Positions 40,901 through 53,172 of a stretch of DNA of 64,000 nt are shown piece by piece; the stretch's first letter is position 1, and each line of letters opens with the position of its first letter. The stretch comes from Plectrocnemia conspersa (lineage: Eukaryota > Arthropoda > Insecta > Trichoptera > Polycentropodidae): contig VTFK01000028.1 of the NCBI GenBank assembly GCA_009617715.1, positions 868,001 to 932,000 of the forward strand, written 5' to 3'. Below the pieces are notes generated by a model, which was not told the origin of the DNA, did no database searches, and saw nothing but the letters and a program-made list of their open reading frames with translations. Both the position numbers and the translations under genes were made by a program.

Positions 40901-43359
40901 TTCAATGTTTTATTTATTTCTTTATAATATATTTTATAATTATTTTATAATTTTGTAGTTTTATTTACCTAAAAATAATATTTTAATTTAAAGTAATAAA
41001 ATAATTGTCGGTGAATCAGATTAACGACCTTATTCAACTTAGTAATAAGATTAAACTACATTCCAACCCAGTGGAAGGTTTCTAAAATTATAATTTTACT
41101 GAAAGCAGGAATATAATTAAAAATTATTGCCTCTTACAAACCTATATTTATCTTACCAGTTATGTCAAAAATATTAGAAAAATTACTATTAAAAATAATT
41201 AATTCTCAATTTTACTTGAGGAATAAACACTCTACAAAAAAGCAAGTACATAGGTTAACCAATAATATCAATTTAGACTTTAAAAATAAAAAAAATACTA
41301 CTAAGATGTATTCTTAAATATAACCCAAGCTTTTCAAATGGCACCCTGGACTACTATATATTCGAAAAGACTGCAAGATCATCCCTTAAAAGTCCAAGCT
41401 TGGTTCTTTAAATGTCGAATCAGAGCTAATGAAATTAAATCAATCTCCTGTATCCCTTAAAAGTAAATGGATTCCACAAGAATCTTCTGAATCTGAATCT
41501 TCATTTCACAATACAAAAATAATTTAAATAAATTTTTATCAAGTTTCAGATGATTGATTTATTCACTCAACCACAGAAACTCAATCAGCGATTCTTTGAC
41601 CTCGATTAACGATCAAAATTGGCGCAACAATACAGCATACGCCATTGTCATGACACGCGCCTTTTTCGGCTATGTCATGTCGATAAATAAAAAATGTACA
41701 TTACTACTTTTGTGATTGATCAACGGGCTTGTTAGAATTGTGCCATTGCAACAAAGTGAAAATAATTATTATTATATTATGCCACGTTTCATCACAATTA
41801 TATCAAACAATTTTTGTGTTTTCTTAGAAGCGGCAGTAGGTCATCCGGTACGTGGATACACGATTAAAATTATATTGCTAAATATGATAGTATAATCGCA
41901 ATTCATAACCACATAGCCATAACCGCATTTAAGCTTCGAATGCTTAGAAAAATCAGTGAATATTCATGAAACTTTTTCATGTGACATCAATCATGTAACG
42001 TTTACTTACATTTAAGTAAAATTATTGCTTATTAAATTTTTGTCCTATTCATTATTTTCTGATAGATTACGCCATATGTATTAAATTCATGTCTTTGTTG
42101 CAGTTAAGTAATATCAGTCAATGAAATTACATTTACGTAACGTGTGTTAATTTAATTTAACTAATAAAAAATACGCAATATTTTCTATAAAATAAAAGTA
42201 TGCCTCATATGTGGCGCACCATTTTTATTTTTCAAAAAAATTTCAGATATATTTCAATTTTTAAAGACGCCCATTTTTTCTAAAATTTTACATATAAACC
42301 TGAACGATATACTAGTAGCATAAATCTGTAACTAATACACAAAAGACCTGAACTTGAATCGCATATAAACCTTTGTGTTTTTAATTTTCAATAGTGTCTG
42401 AAAAATCGGAGTTAGCGATTAGTATATGATTTTCTCAATTGATGAATAATAAAATATAATAATGATAGTTTATAATTAATAAAATAGATGTCATTAATTG
42501 TCTCACTACATATTAAGTAGTTTTTGATTGTGTTTACCCAGTTGTGATGCATTGTACTAACGCATGTCATATTCCAATAAAATTATTTGTAATTAATAAA
42601 ATAATAAATACAATTGTATGTTTGTATATTTAAAGAAATAATTAAAAAAAATATGAAAGCACAGTACTTATAATGGATATAGAAATAAAAACTATATATT
42701 GTTGTTTCTGATGTTGTCATTAATGGACAAGAAAAAAATACTGTATACATTTTAGTACTACTGCACCTTAAAACTTAATGGGCTTTAAGATAGTAATTAT
42801 ATACGGTTTATTTAATTTTATTTAAATTAAAAATAAATTAAAAACGAGGTCAAAAAGGATTCGTTTTTTCGATAAAGAAATAATAAATATTTATTTAGTA
42901 TTTATATTAATATGTAAAAATAATAGGATTTCCGTTAATTAACATACTGCACAACCTTCTATATTGTTATTAAAAAATCACTGCATTTTATGCTAATGTA
43001 ATAAAAAATACATATTTGTAATTAAGATAATTTTGACGCCAATTTTTTTATTTGACATTGAATATTTATTAAAATAGTTTTTCTTTATATAATAACACAA
43101 TTCACAATGAAAGTATATATGAATATTGAACACAATATTTAAGAATTTTCTATGCTGTAATAAATTATTTAATTACTTCCTAAATTCGATTTAAATGCAA
43201 ATCGTAATTTAATTTGAAGTCACACATCATTATGTCTTAATAATTAGAATAATATATAAAATTTTACTTACGTGCCGGCAATTGTACGTTATTCTGGCTC
43301 TCTACGGCGACCGTCGCAATTATGAAGCAACTGAACAGCACTTTTTTAAAGTTCGACAT
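31937..43359 (-). CDS. JHBP/takeout-family secreted protein, inverted paralogue
   Basis: Five exons on the minus strand: 43359-43272, 33413-33173, 33107-32974, 32311-32162 and 32088-31937 (TGA). They give 254 residues. The signal peptide (about 1-20) and a short QNNVQLPAP stretch lead into EYILPCSRSDPDINSC, with the cysteine pair, then DLDVPTIDPMF and a GKYEVIGN segment. Exon lengths 241, 134, 150 and 152 equal those of the second JHBP gene except at the ends, so this is a duplicate turned around at the cluster's end. The first intron is 9.9 kb, against 60-545 nt in the second to fourth genes. It holds repeats, a GATA palindrome and a GC-richer island. The gene converges on the fourth paralogue, with 354 bp between stop codons. 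A reverse AATAAA at 31729-31734 could serve it. Confidence 0.9.
34347..34360. promoter_or_regulatory. Palindromic GATA site
   Basis: AGATAACCTTATCT holds two GATA-factor sites facing each other, and a third (CTATCAT) follows at once. It is in the first intron of the inverted JHBP gene. GATA factors drive fat-body and gut genes in insects; use here is inferred. Confidence 0.35.
34539..34883 (-). other. Open, GC-richer island in intron; possible exon or relic
   Basis: On the minus strand, TTTCACAG at about 34884-34891 resembles an acceptor, and the following sequence is open for about 110 codons to the TAA at 34539. It reads PLDLQWKTLTLLSDTSS and SHRKWVATYVTF before turning into unconvincing sequence. 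A second frame (34863-34579) is open for 94 codons. I do not recognise either product and see no donor. It may be an old coding exon, part of a nested gene, or chance in less AT-rich DNA. Confidence 0.25.
35609..35682. repeat. 37-bp tandem duplication
   Basis: TATTATAAAAAAATATTTGG with its following 17 bases occurs at 35609-35645 and again, intact, from 35646. The perfect match points to a recent duplication. Confidence 0.8.
35880..36800. repeat. Diverged tandem array, period about 315 bp
   Basis: Blocks recur in the same order: CCATTTTG then an A tract (36050 and 36361), a TTCTATAC block near 36107 and 36426, GCTCGTATGGGG-like blocks near 36190, 36506 and 36702, and AAGACTCGTTTTTTA at about 35907 and 36735. 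The frames at 36109-36408, 36266-36466 and 36504-36701 fall in this array and are not genes. The array sits in the first intron of the inverted JHBP gene. Confidence 0.6.
36801..40980. other. Intronic DNA without recognisable gene
   Basis: Mostly AT-rich first-intron sequence of the inverted JHBP gene. A GC-richer stretch (37200-37575) has a 110-codon frame on the minus strand and shorter ones on the plus strand; none resembles a known protein. Another GC-richer stretch spans about 38010-38880. No other gene or RNA is visible. Confidence 0.45.
41014..41510 (+). pseudogene. Degenerate jockey-like reverse transcriptase fragment
   Basis: Conceptual translation, with frame breaks, gives LTTLFNLVIRLNYIPTQWK, then KIIILLKAG, SYKPIFILPVMSKILEKLLL, RNKHSTKKQVHRLTN and AFQ. 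These match the order of conserved segments in non-LTR (jockey-clade) reverse transcriptases: the WK.AKII..KPGK, SYRPISLLP..SKI.EKL and HST..Q..R blocks. The catalytic region is not preserved. It is an old, inactive insertion in the first intron of the inverted JHBP gene. Confidence 0.65.
42462..42570 (+). repeat. Dispersed repeat family, partial copy
   Basis: AGTTTATAATTAATAAAATA, TCTCACTACAT and GATTGTGTTTACCCAGTTGTGATGCATTGTACTAACGC-like blocks match the 3' half of the family seen at 4829-5047. Confidence 0.5.
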
Positions 43360-44904
43360 TATCGCTCTTGCTTTTCAATTTGATAAGGTCCAATTCGCCA
43401 AATTTCGTTTTAAAACTTTTAATTAACACTGACTTTCACACTTTTGTAATAAAAAAACATAAATTAATGCATTTACATAAAGAGCTATGGCAAAATTGCG
43501 TACGACGCGCTTTGTCCGCAACAAAGTTGTGTCATCGAGATTCTTTATATATATATATATATATTTGTATGTGTATTTTTGTGAATGTGTGATACCAAAT
43601 TTTTCGGCAAATCAATATTAGCTTACAACGTCGGATTCCATGCATATCAAAGTAATATAAATTATTTTCGAATTAACGCTGAACCATTATCAAATACCGC
43701 CGGATGAAATTATGTGTAATTTAGTGGAATTATTTTTTAATCGGAATAAATTGCATAGCATAAACTTCTGTACAATATATTTTTTTTTGACAATTTAACG
43801 CGAAAATTGTGCAAATCATGTTTTAAATTTGCATATATGTTATATATATATTCAGTGAAATTAGTGGTTTTATCTTAAATTTAATAATATATATTTCTAA
43901 ATATTTCTTAAAATTATCTTTTAACTCTGTACCTCTTTCTAAGCTAAAATATATTACATTTAATAAAATTAATCTAATTATTATAATATTATGATTTTAA
44001 AACAGTTTTTTTTAAAGCATTTAATTGCTCTAAAACGTCTATAATATATAGTATAATAAATTACAGCAATTTTTTAATTATATACAAAATATTTAATAAA
44101 TCTATGGAATAATTTTCATTTAATACGATATGCAATATTAATTGAAAATTATAAAATTGTTCTAATGCCTTCAATTACCATTGAAAAAGTCATTGCCAAA
44201 AAATTCAGTTGTAATTTTAGTATATTTTAAACTGTTTTTTATAATAAAAAACAGATAATTTTTAAATGCATTTGTCTTAAAAAATGGCTATACAATAAAT
44301 TTTATAAATATTTATTGTAAATCATTTAATCTAATTTAATAATGACGCAATTACTTCGACAAGAAACTGAAATATTTTTAATATACAATGTGTCTTTCAG
44401 TAATAATATAAGCACATGAAAACTACTAAACATATATTAAGTTTAATTTGTAAATTATATATTCACAAAAAGCAGATTTCCTTTAACTGTTATATTTAAA
44501 TTAAAAACATTTTAGCGAATTAGCGAATATTTTAATTAAGGAAGCAATTTTGATTATTAAATAAATGTAAATATTTTAAAGCTGATTAAAACACAAAAGC
44601 TATTATAATTCCACAAAATATACAATTTAATACATAATTTTTGCTTTTAGCATATATTTAAATTTATAAACTACATAAACATATATGATTTAAAAAAAAT
44701 ACATATTAAAAAAATTTAGGTGAATATAGATAAGATTTTACTAAGTGTATAAATATTAAGGAAAAAAAAAACATTTTGTAAACAACTTTAATTTACTGAT
44801 GATAATATTATAATATATATTATATAGAATTTTATTATTACTATATCACAAGACATACGTTTTTTTTGAGGATCAGAATTATTGAATATTAAAATTATAA
44901 TTTT

Positions 44905-44995
44905 AATATCGATCGATTATGACAGATTGGAATTTAATAGCTTTTTTTTAATCTCACGAATAAATATCGTAATAGATAATTAAAATTCATTCATA
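44905..44995 (+). repeat. Dispersed repeat family, 5' partial copy
   Basis: The TTTAATCTCACGAATAAATA and following TCGTAATAGATAATTAAAAT match the front half of the copies at 4829 and 50832; the 3' half is absent. Confidence 0.4.
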
Positions 44996-45143
44996 TAATA
45001 TTAAAAATAACACAAATCTACTCTATTTGACTTTATAGAAAATAAATCGATTATGATACTTATACGTATAAAAAAAAATAATCATGAATCTAAAAAATGT
45101 TGCACTAGTACTTAAAAAAAATAATCCAATAAAATAAACTTAC

Positions 45144-45398
45144 CAGTGCAACATTTTTCCTCTAATTCACGGGTTTTCACTGAAAATTATTATTTTCACA
45201 CTAATCTCAATTAACTCCTAAGATCACAGATATAATGATAATGTGTCGATTGTCTGTTTTGTGTGTGTGTTACGTGTGCTATTTAATTACATCACAAGTT
45301 CGGGGTAGAGCCGCGTGACGAAAGCCGAGCCGAAGCACTCCGGTTCGAATATCGCGCGCTCAAGTGAAAGCAACACAACGATACCTCTTGTATTTATA
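45144..45398 (-). promoter_or_regulatory. Promoter-like TATA and candidate first exon
   Basis: On the minus strand TATAAATA (45398-45391) is followed about 30 bp on by a GC-richer leader through TCACTTGAGCGCG. The leader runs to ATG TTG CAC TG and then an excellent donor (GTAAGT, 45143-45138). This is the shape of a TATA promoter with a first exon. No gene can be assigned. It could be a distal promoter of the inverted JHBP gene, 1.8 kb downstream, or start another transcript. Confidence 0.4.
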
Positions 45399-46830
45399 CC
45401 TGTCGACGACGGTGCCCTCTTTACCAATTTTTCAACAACGCAAGAATGAAAAAAAACACGTGAACCTGATCTCATTCGGCGGTGGTGACTTATGGGAAAT
45501 TTTGCCGCTAAATTGCGCCGGATTTCAAACGAAAGGAAAGCGAAATTTCAAGATAACTCATAGATGTCTATTTATAATATGCTTTATTGATACTCATAAA
45601 TTTAACAATTTGAACCAAATTTTATTTGAAAAGATACTCATAAATGTATACGCGAATTTTAACAAAAACATTTTTATCAAGTCTTGCAAATTATTAAATT
45701 AATTCCATAACAATCTAGGTCGGTTGTATTATTTTTTTATATCTTCATATTGTTTCTTTAATCCTGACTAACTAATCACTCTTAAGACACTGGTTGTCAA
45801 AACATGATGCATAGTTACTTATTATTCAATTTTTTAATATAAGTTTTAAAACACGTTTTTTTTCTTATATATATAATACAATGATCAATCAAAAACATTT
45901 TAATGACATTTTTTGTCAAAAATCAGTTAGATTATTAACTTGACAATGCATTTTCTTTAAACACGTATTTAATCGAAACTGACTTAAGGATGTAGAACTA
46001 AAAATAAAAACATGTCAACGGTCCTTCTTAATAAATTTTGACTACTAATTGCTAACGTTTTTATTTATACGTATAGAAAAGTATATCAGGCTATTTTTTT
46101 GGATTTAACAAAAAAAATATATTAAAAGAAACGAAAACATCACTATATTTAGGTACGCAAAGTTGAAACGTTTTAAATACTAATATAATAAAACCATAAA
46201 AAATATTAATTTATAACTTTAATTTTAAAATAGTACTAATGAAAACTAGCTGCTTTAATAAAACAACCCTTAAAAATAGAAGAGAAATATGCCGGAAATA
46301 CTAGTATCATTATTCAAATAATAACTATTTTAATTTATACTTTTTTAAAATGATGCAAACGTTAAGAATGAAACGGAACATTTTAGCCTAAATTTAACAA
46401 CCTTATTTTTAGAATGGTTTGTTCTTTATTATTTTTAACATTGTAATTTCTAGTGAAAATAATAAAATATTTTAGTTTTTATTATGTTTAAAAATGCGTA
46501 GTGATACAGTAGTGAAAACGATTTTTCTTATTTATTTATTGCAGCTAATTTTATTTTTAAAATATGAACTTTATTTTATATTTGCGTTAACGCTTAGAGT
46601 AATGAGTTAATTTTCACATAATTATTCCTTATATAGTATACACCTGGATAAGGGTTAATTTGACGTATTTTTCAATATTTATTTCTGTTGTTATTTATTT
46701 ATTATTATTTTAAATTTCATTTATAGTAAATTGTAGAAAAAATATCAGTGCTTCATTGTTTTGATTTATTTGACCAATTTTGTATTAGTATGTTTTGATA
46801 ATTTATTTTAACACTTTTTCATTATTCATT

Positions 46831-46915
46831 AGCTGGGCACACACGGGCGGATCTGCCCGTCGGATTTGTCCGAAATGGATGTCCGACGGACAAATCCGTA
46901 CGTGTGTGCTTAGCT
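46831..46915. repeat. GC-rich palindromic element, copy 2
   Basis: AGCTGGGCACACACGGGCGG at the left and CCGTACGTGTGTGCTTAGCT at the right form an imperfect inverted repeat of about 33 bp with inner repeats of GGATTTGTCCG type. Sharp GC contrast with the flanks suggests an inserted element. The arms resemble those at 25531-25597. Confidence 0.6.
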
Positions 46916-48414
46916 ATTTTCGTTAATATATTTTACACATCTATTACATATTATTTGGCTTTTGTGGATTTTTTTATTTTAATACAGATCTTTCAACATT
47001 TTATTAAAATTAATATAAACTATTTTTTTTATTTATTTAAAATTATTATAAACTAATTTGTACTTTTTAATTTATTGGTATTATTTTCTATATTAATCAT
47101 TTACATTAATTAATTTTTTTTTTATAATTATGTCTTCTTCAACTATCTGGGGTACCTCAAAACAGTGATAGATGTACATGTACTGCGATAAGGATTAAAG
47201 CCTAAAATGTTTATATCTGATCAATTATTAATGCTACAAAAAAAACTGCATTTCGAACATTAAACACTCATACTTTCTGCATAATATAAACAAATTAACA
47301 TTAGTAAAAATTGTAAAGGGTTTAACTGAATTTGTACCATAAAATTTAAGTATACAAAATTTAATTTATTTAAAAAAAATAAATAAATAAAATATAAGTT
47401 TTTGCTTGAATCACTCATAATAATTAACATTTAGGTAAATTATTTTTACTTCAAATTATAACAATAAAATATTCTAAATGAAGCATCCACACAAACTAAA
47501 GAATTCATAAATATTTTAACTTAAAAAAAGAGTACAAAAATACAATGTATTTAAATAATGTTTTGATAGTTTTAACATATTTTATAATAAAAAGAACGCC
47601 AAAAATACACATAATCAATTATTGGTAATAGAAAACCAAGCAAATAAATAGGATGTAAAAAGATTTTAAAATAGATACTTAAAACGATGTTTATAAAATA
47701 GAACAATAATCATAAAAACAAATTGTAAATTAAATAAAATACGTTACAATAGATTATATATAATAAACCAAGAGTTTTTAATAGGCCAAAGTATTTTTTA
47801 TAATTATATATAAAAAAAAATGATAATTGTTAATTATAATTTTTTCTTACTTTTAATCAACAATTCAATGTCAACTGTCTTTACACCAAACGTGTAAACA
47901 AAGCGAACGATCATTTTGAATACACAATCGATTTGTGACTAATAAAATTTACAAGGAAATGATAGTGAAAATTCCATATCTTACTATTCAAGACACGTAA
48001 TATATTGTTTGTTACTGAAGTAGACGATTTAGAGATAGAGTAATATAATTTATGGATGTGCAAAATCTGGTTTATGTTTTTCAAACAAAATGTTTATAAT
48101 TTTTTTTATGAAAATACATATGGGCTTATAAAGAAATATATAAGTGAAAGCATATAGAATTAAATGTGTTATTACATGACGACATATTTTATGACCCTAA
48201 TCTATTATATTTAGGTCATAAAAAATGCTAATGGGAGTAAAAAAAGTATCACGACTAAATACTGCTAAATAATATTTTTTAATATGTAGTATTTTACTAA
48301 TTTAAATTACAATTACAAAATATAGATAAAACCATTATATTTTAATGCTTATCTTTGTCATAGTAAAATATATATTTACTTATTTTCGGCAAAAAGAAAT
48401 TGAAATTTAATTTA

Positions 48415-48495
48415 AACTGATTTTAGTCTAGTGTTTCGCTACTTACTTTTATATGTTAATTGTGTTAACCCCCATGTAACGCATTGGACTAACGA
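48415..48495 (+). repeat. Dispersed repeat family, 3' partial copy
   Basis: GATTTTAGTCTAGTGTTTCG, CTACTTACTT and GTAACGCATTGGACTAACG match the tail of the family. Confidence 0.5.
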
Positions 48496-49980
48496 CTATT
48501 TTATTGTAAAAAAATAATAAAATAAATAAATATCTTATTTTTGTGTCAAAAATGGTATTATAAAAGATTTCGATTCTTAAATTAATGCACAAATTTAACT
48601 TGTTGTTATCTGAGCATCGTTATAATTAAAAATTTTAATAAATTAAAATCATCACATGTATGTACATATGTATATGTAAACTTAAAAGGGAAGCACTTCG
48701 GAATAATCTAATGGTATTTACTGTCAGTCATAGAGTATGTTTTATTTATATAATTTCTTTCATTCTGTTTTGCATTGAAGCTAAACATTTTACTTATTTT
48801 ATACAATAGTTCCTAATAATTAAAATAATTTAATGCTAATCAGATATTTTTAATTTTTGTGCACTTACTTATCAATAAAATATATTTATTCTTCTCTTAT
48901 TTTATGCAACATATTAACTATCACCATATTTAGTAAAATGTAATAAAATGACAATTGTATACAATGCCGTTTAATATATATGCGAGACACAATTCAGCGC
49001 TGTGCACCAAAAAATGCATCCCGAATATTTTAATGCTTCCATTGATATCATTAAGAACTTAAATCGTGCATTGTATGCAAATTTTTAATACAGAGAACAA
49101 TCAATCAATAATAAAAGTTATTACCCCACACAATTTCCTCAGTGGCGAGTCGCAATTTTCGTCTACAAGAACAACGAACGGTCACTTGCACAACGAGTGT
49201 CATTTCACAAACAAGCCAGCTTTTGCAATATGCCGCTACGCCTACGATATTGGAACTATTATATTATATTTTAAAAGTCGGAGAGAGAGTCCCATTTCGT
49301 TTAGGCAATTATGCGCAACACGTGCCGGGAATGAGCGAACACGTGGATACCTTTGTGCTCAAGATTGCGCAAATCGGATAACGATCAAAACGTTCTTTGA
49401 AAGCGAATCGATAGACATATTTTATAGCTATTTTGACATTGAAATACATGTGCGTAGTTAGTAACGATGTGTGCTCTTTTTCTTTATTATGGCTACAATA
49501 AAATAGCCTAAAGGCTATTGAATATATCTAGCGCATCATAATAGTTCAATTTTGATTAATTTGAATGAGTTCATGGATCTTTATCGAGACAATAAACATA
49601 CGAGAAAATCTCAACAAGTATATGGATTCATTACGTTTATATTTCGACATCATCATTTGGTATTGATTTGGAAGCATAAATGATTTGTCTGACACATTAA
49701 AGTACTTGTAATGAGCTTTAGTGTTTGCAAGATTATTTTAAAAATGATTATATGACCTTTAGAATATCAATAGCATTTGGAAAGAATTAAAAAGAATTTT
49801 TAAATATTTTTTTTAATAGCGATAATATTTTTTAATTGTTTTTTTTTCCTCTCTGCATTTGTAAGAGTTGAGAATATACCTTTATATTTTACGAATATTT
49901 AATGTTCTTGCTTTTTCTGCGTTTCACCTTGAGTTTTAGTAAAATATAGGCATTCCTATTGGTACATCGTTTTTTACAGT

Positions 49981-50098
49981 ATATTATTGACATTTTTATG
50001 TTTACTCAAAGTTAGCAAAAAATCATAAAAAGATACTATTATATTATTGACATTTTTTATGTTTACTCAAAGTTAGCAAAAAAATCATAAAAGGATAA
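49981..50098. repeat. 60-bp tandem duplication
   Basis: ATATTATTGACATTTTTATG and the following 40 bases are repeated from 50041 with only single-base length changes in homopolymer runs. Confidence 0.8.
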
Positions 50099-50524
50099 AA
50101 ATAACAAATATTATAAAAAGTATTTTTTATTATTATATTAGAATTTCTGTATTTATATACACAAAAACAATATAAGCGTATTAAGAATCTTGCAAAAAAT
50201 ATTTTATTTTTTACTATGATAGTCATTAGTGACACACTGGTGCGAGTCTCCGTAGCTAATAGCGGGTGGGGATGCCGTACGTACATATAATACATGATTC
50301 AATTAAATAAAAAAATATTTACTTTACATATTGTATCCGTGGGGCAGATAGGGCAATTAAGCATTTTCTTTTTTTTCAGACCAGTTTTCTTGAAAGCCAA
50401 TGTACGTGTGATAGAGAAGAGCTTCATATTATGCTCACGTGTTTTAATAAAATACAATTATTTAGAAGCTGTTCTTGATTTTTTTCTCGATTGTTGTAAG
50501 CATCTTTGTTACCAAACTATAAGA

Positions 50525-51545
50525 AGAATCTATAATAATAGTTTATAATTAATAAAATAATATACCTAATTGATTTACAGACATTGGTTTCAGTCTGGCG
50601 TCTTACTACTTACTTGGCTTATGCCTGTCATGTTACATCGAAAGATTAACAATAAATACATTAAAAAATAACTTTCTAAGTAATACAATATCCTATATAA
50701 TTGAATATTGTGATTATCTTCAATATCGATTAAGTAGCTAAAATACAATACAAACTTAAATATAATACCTTATTACTCACCTTATGAATCAATTTGTTTT
50801 CGCCAAAAATTAATAAATTATTCTTCTAATTAATCATCACATATAAGGTTTTTCTAAATTTCCGTAATCTCATGAATGAGTGTTGTGATGATAAATAATT
50901 AAAATAATATGGATCTAGGTTGTGTATATTGACATCTAATGATTGTAATATGTAATAATAGTTCATAGTTAATAAATTAGATGGCATTGTTTTACAGATT
51001 TTGATTTTAATCAGGTGTTTCACTACTTATTTATTGGTTATTGCTTGTGTTACATCGTTGTATTACATTCGACTGTTATCTGTCAAAAAAAACTTTATCT
51101 TATTGTGCTATATACCTTAATATGGCGATTATCTTAAAATAAAGTTTATGGAGCTTAAGCTAAGAAACAAATTCTATATAAAAAGCGAATCATAAAGCTT
51201 TATTACTCAACTCGTTAATCAATTTGTTTTGGCTTAAAATAAATAAATTCTAATTTTCATTAATTATTACATATATTATATGGTTTTCCTGTATTTTTGT
51301 AATCTGATAATTTATTATCGTAAAAAATAATAAAAATAAAATTGAGCTAAATCGTGCAGTGATATTTTTATAATATTTAAAATATCTGTTAATTAATTTT
51401 GATTTCAGTTTGATGTCCCACTACTTACTTATTAGTTGTTGATTGTGTTTACCCCGTAGCGCTGACTTAACGCTTGTTATGTTGCAATGTATAATTTATA
51501 AAAAAATAATTTTGCAATGGCTCGATTATGATGCATGCTATAAAA
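50525..51545 (+). repeat. Tandem array of the dispersed repeat, period about 410 bp
   Basis: Three diverged units follow one another. The CAGTCTGGCGTC, AATCAGGTGTTTC and CAGTTTGATGTCCC landmarks fall near 50590, 51009 and 51406. The blocks TATTACTCACCTTATGAATC (50771) and TATTACTCAACTCGTTAATC (51201) also repeat, as do the TAATCATCACATATAAGG-like blocks. The unit is the same element found singly at 4829-5047. Confidence 0.6.
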
Positions 51546-53125
51546 TGCGGTGACTCTGACGCAATGGTTCAAGAAATGTCGATTAATACAATAAATAAAT
51601 TAACATCATATTTTTTTTATGTTATAATATAAAATATAAAATTGTTTGAAATTGAAATTGATAGATAATCATTGATGTACTAATATCAAAAATATAAATA
51701 TTTTTTAACATAGCTATAAATCTTGAAAATTATTTTTCGCTTTGCTCGCAAATAAAATCATTTTAATTTAGCAATGATATAAAATTCACCATGGTGTCTG
51801 ACTTTGTCGATAAAAAATGCCATCAATATTGACATTGGCATTGGCGACGGACAAGACCAAAACATTTCTCAAATATTTACCCAGCATTAGAACGATTTGT
51901 ATGTGTTCATTTTTTATTCACGATTCTATTATACACAGAATTATCTCTTAATATAATAGTTAGAACGTTCGACAAGTAGCACTACAATATATAATGAATA
52001 TTATACCATTTTTATCTATAATAAAAAACATTTCCGTCTAATCTGTTTGAACATCAATTAGCATTCCGTCCTCGCATGTATTGATTCAAGAAACATAAGC
52101 ATTATTTTATTTCTTAATCGCTATTTGCAAGCAAAAATACATATGTTGTATAATAACCTTTGACTGTTATATCACCAAAAAAGAACCGCACGGGTGAAAT
52201 TATTGTCAAAGATTCTTTTATTGCGCATAAATGTTTTTATTGCTCCTTTAGCACGCTAACCCAGAAAGAATGCATTAAAATTCTGACCATGCAAATCTAT
52301 CATAATGTATTTATTACATTACACAATATCTATTTACAGATCAATAATAAATAACACTCCATACAGATTTCAAGGGTCAATTATTACAGTACACTTTCTA
52401 GTTTTTCTGATTGCTTAGACATCATAAATAATAATGATGTTAAATCTTAAGCTAAATTCAAAGTTGACCGTGATTCATTAATGATGATGATAACATATAT
52501 GATGAAACACGAAAAGAAAATCTCATCTGATGAAATCTGTTGTTTCTCAAAGTTATTTGTGTAATACAATGTGTGCATTTGATAATATCTAGTATTAGAT
52601 GAATAATAATTTTAATGACTAACTAAATATACACTAGTATTTTATCTATTGTAAAATAATATATAATTTTATCGTTTGCACCAGGTATGACTAATATTTT
52701 AACAGCTTTATAAATGTGATGCATTTTTAAAATTGCATTAATGAATTGACGTTCTGTCCTTCAATATATCTAACTGCCCGCTTAATTGTGGTCTGTATAT
52801 AATAATACTGTCGCTAACATTATATCAAAACGATTATTTTAATTAGATGCTCAGTGAAATGAGTGACTCATTTTCCATCATAAACGTTATTATTTTAATA
52901 TTTATTGTAAATCTTATAAGTAAGTACAACTGGATTAACACAATCAAGTAGTATTTTATTAATTATAAATAATTATAAAATAATTATAAATATCTATTTT
53001 ATTAATTATAAATTATTAAGGAGCTTGATTATTTTTTTATTTATTTATTACGATATTTATCCGTCAGATTAGATGAAATTAGGAATACTTAATTTGTAAT
53101 GATCGAACAGAATTATTGTATATTG

Positions 53126-53172
53126 CTCATTTTGGAGTACCACAGAGATCAATCTGAGTCCTTTGCTCACTT
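53126..53172 (+). pseudogene. Possible non-LTR reverse transcriptase relic
   Basis: A short stretch translates as FGVPQRSI, stop, VLCS, resembling the FGVPQGSILGPLLF block of jockey-type reverse transcriptases. Too short to be certain; no more of the element is recognisable. Confidence 0.3.

Noticed and set aside
45364..45702. 112-codon plus-strand frame
   Set aside because: It overlaps the minus-strand promoter-like segment and drifts into AT-rich sequence without any domain.
49066..49461. 131-codon plus-strand frame as a gene
   Set aside because: No recognisable domain, an overlapping frame in another phase, no splice or promoter signals; more likely non-coding.
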